Positions 24,124-24,210 of a stretch of 24,210 bases of DNA are shown here, piece after piece. The position numbers and the translations under genes were made by a program. The DNA is from a virus. Below the pieces are notes generated by a model, which was not told where the DNA came from, did no database searches, and saw only the letters and a list, made by a program, of their open reading frames with translations. The stretch lies in the IMG/VR virus record IMGVR_UViG_3300032241_001626, positions 1-24,210 of that record. One strand, 5' to 3'. Every line of letters begins with the position of its first letter. Position 1 is the first letter of the stretch.

Positions 24124-24210
24124 TCAGCCAGCCACCTTCACGCTGACTGAGATGCCACCCTCGGTGTGTTGCAGACCGGCGATCTGAGCACCGGTGATCG
24201 GGTCGAGCAC
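24124..24210 (-). CDS. C-terminal end of a minus-strand gene (partial)
   Basis: Only the last 28 residues are inside the window; the frame is open to the right edge and stops at TGA 24126-24124, one base before the start of the next gene. The visible part includes DPITGAQIAGLQH, TEGGISVSVKVAG and looks like a real C-terminus (beta strand ending). No family can be assigned from so little. Confidence 0.55.
   Translation of the reverse strand: MLDPITGAQIAGLQHTEGGISVSVKVAG

Noticed and set aside
23659-24150. 163-codon plus-strand frame across the 3' end of the window
   Set aside because: It overlaps the holin-like gene, runs through the strong terminator, and faces two coupled minus-strand genes.
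1-24210. Frequent TTTCAGC / GCTGAAA heptamers (about ten on each strand)
   Set aside because: A control heptamer, GGTGAAA, is about as frequent, so this seems to be general enrichment of TGAAA through codon use.
1-24210. tRNA genes, CRISPR arrays, insertion sequences, integrase or attachment sites
   Set aside because: Gaps between genes are all shorter than about 80 bases, and none shows cloverleaf, spaced direct repeats, or terminal inverted repeats with a transposase.

Overview
The window is part of the late (virion structural) region of a tailed, long non-contractile-tail (siphovirus-type) bacteriophage. The evidence is a near-canonical run: head-tail adaptor, head-closure protein, HK97 gp10-like neck protein, tail terminator, major tail protein(s), frameshifted tail-assembly chaperone, tape measure, distal tail proteins, small membrane proteins. 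There is no sheath gene, integrase or host gene. GC looks moderately high (about 57% by eye). The DUF5047-like hub, the modular minor tail proteins and the holin-like gene resemble phages of Actinomycetota, but the host cannot be fixed from this window. Terminase, portal and capsid genes are not here and presumably lie upstream.

Layout. (1) 1-2960: the 3' part of a glycine-rich, adhesin-like fibre protein, an unrecognised 364-aa protein with degenerate repeats, and a small beta-sandwich protein like baseplate N-terminal domains. (2) 2968-4697: four head-tail connector and terminator genes, tightly packed, two of them joined by ATGA overlaps. (3) 4694-5610: three small genes: one zinc-ribbon-like, one preceded by a good sigma-70-type promoter, and one with an acidic Pro/Ala tail. 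(4) 5611-7302: two paralogous major tail proteins in tandem. (5) 7326-7855: tail-assembly chaperone with a textbook GGGAAAA -1 slippery site. (6) 7875-10973: 1032-aa tape measure with 15 consecutive hydrophobic tetrads. (7) 11043-23183: tip of the tail, made of a 2918-aa multi-module protein, a DUF5047-like hub and an OB-fold-bearing minor tail protein. (8) 23221-23839: two small membrane proteins (lysis candidates). (9) 23860-23899: a strong bidirectional terminator, beyond which genes run leftward on the minus strand.

The proteins fit one assembly line. The adaptor and closure proteins finish the capsid vertex. The terminator caps a tube of major tail protein polymerised around the tape measure, with the two frameshift isoforms of the chaperone holding the tape measure. 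The hub and the giant protein form the tip. The most unusual points are the tandem, structurally diversified major tail proteins, a beta module shared between the first of them and the giant tip protein, the strict tetrad array in the tape measure, and the adhesin-like genes placed before the connector genes. No tRNA, CRISPR array or insertion sequence was seen.
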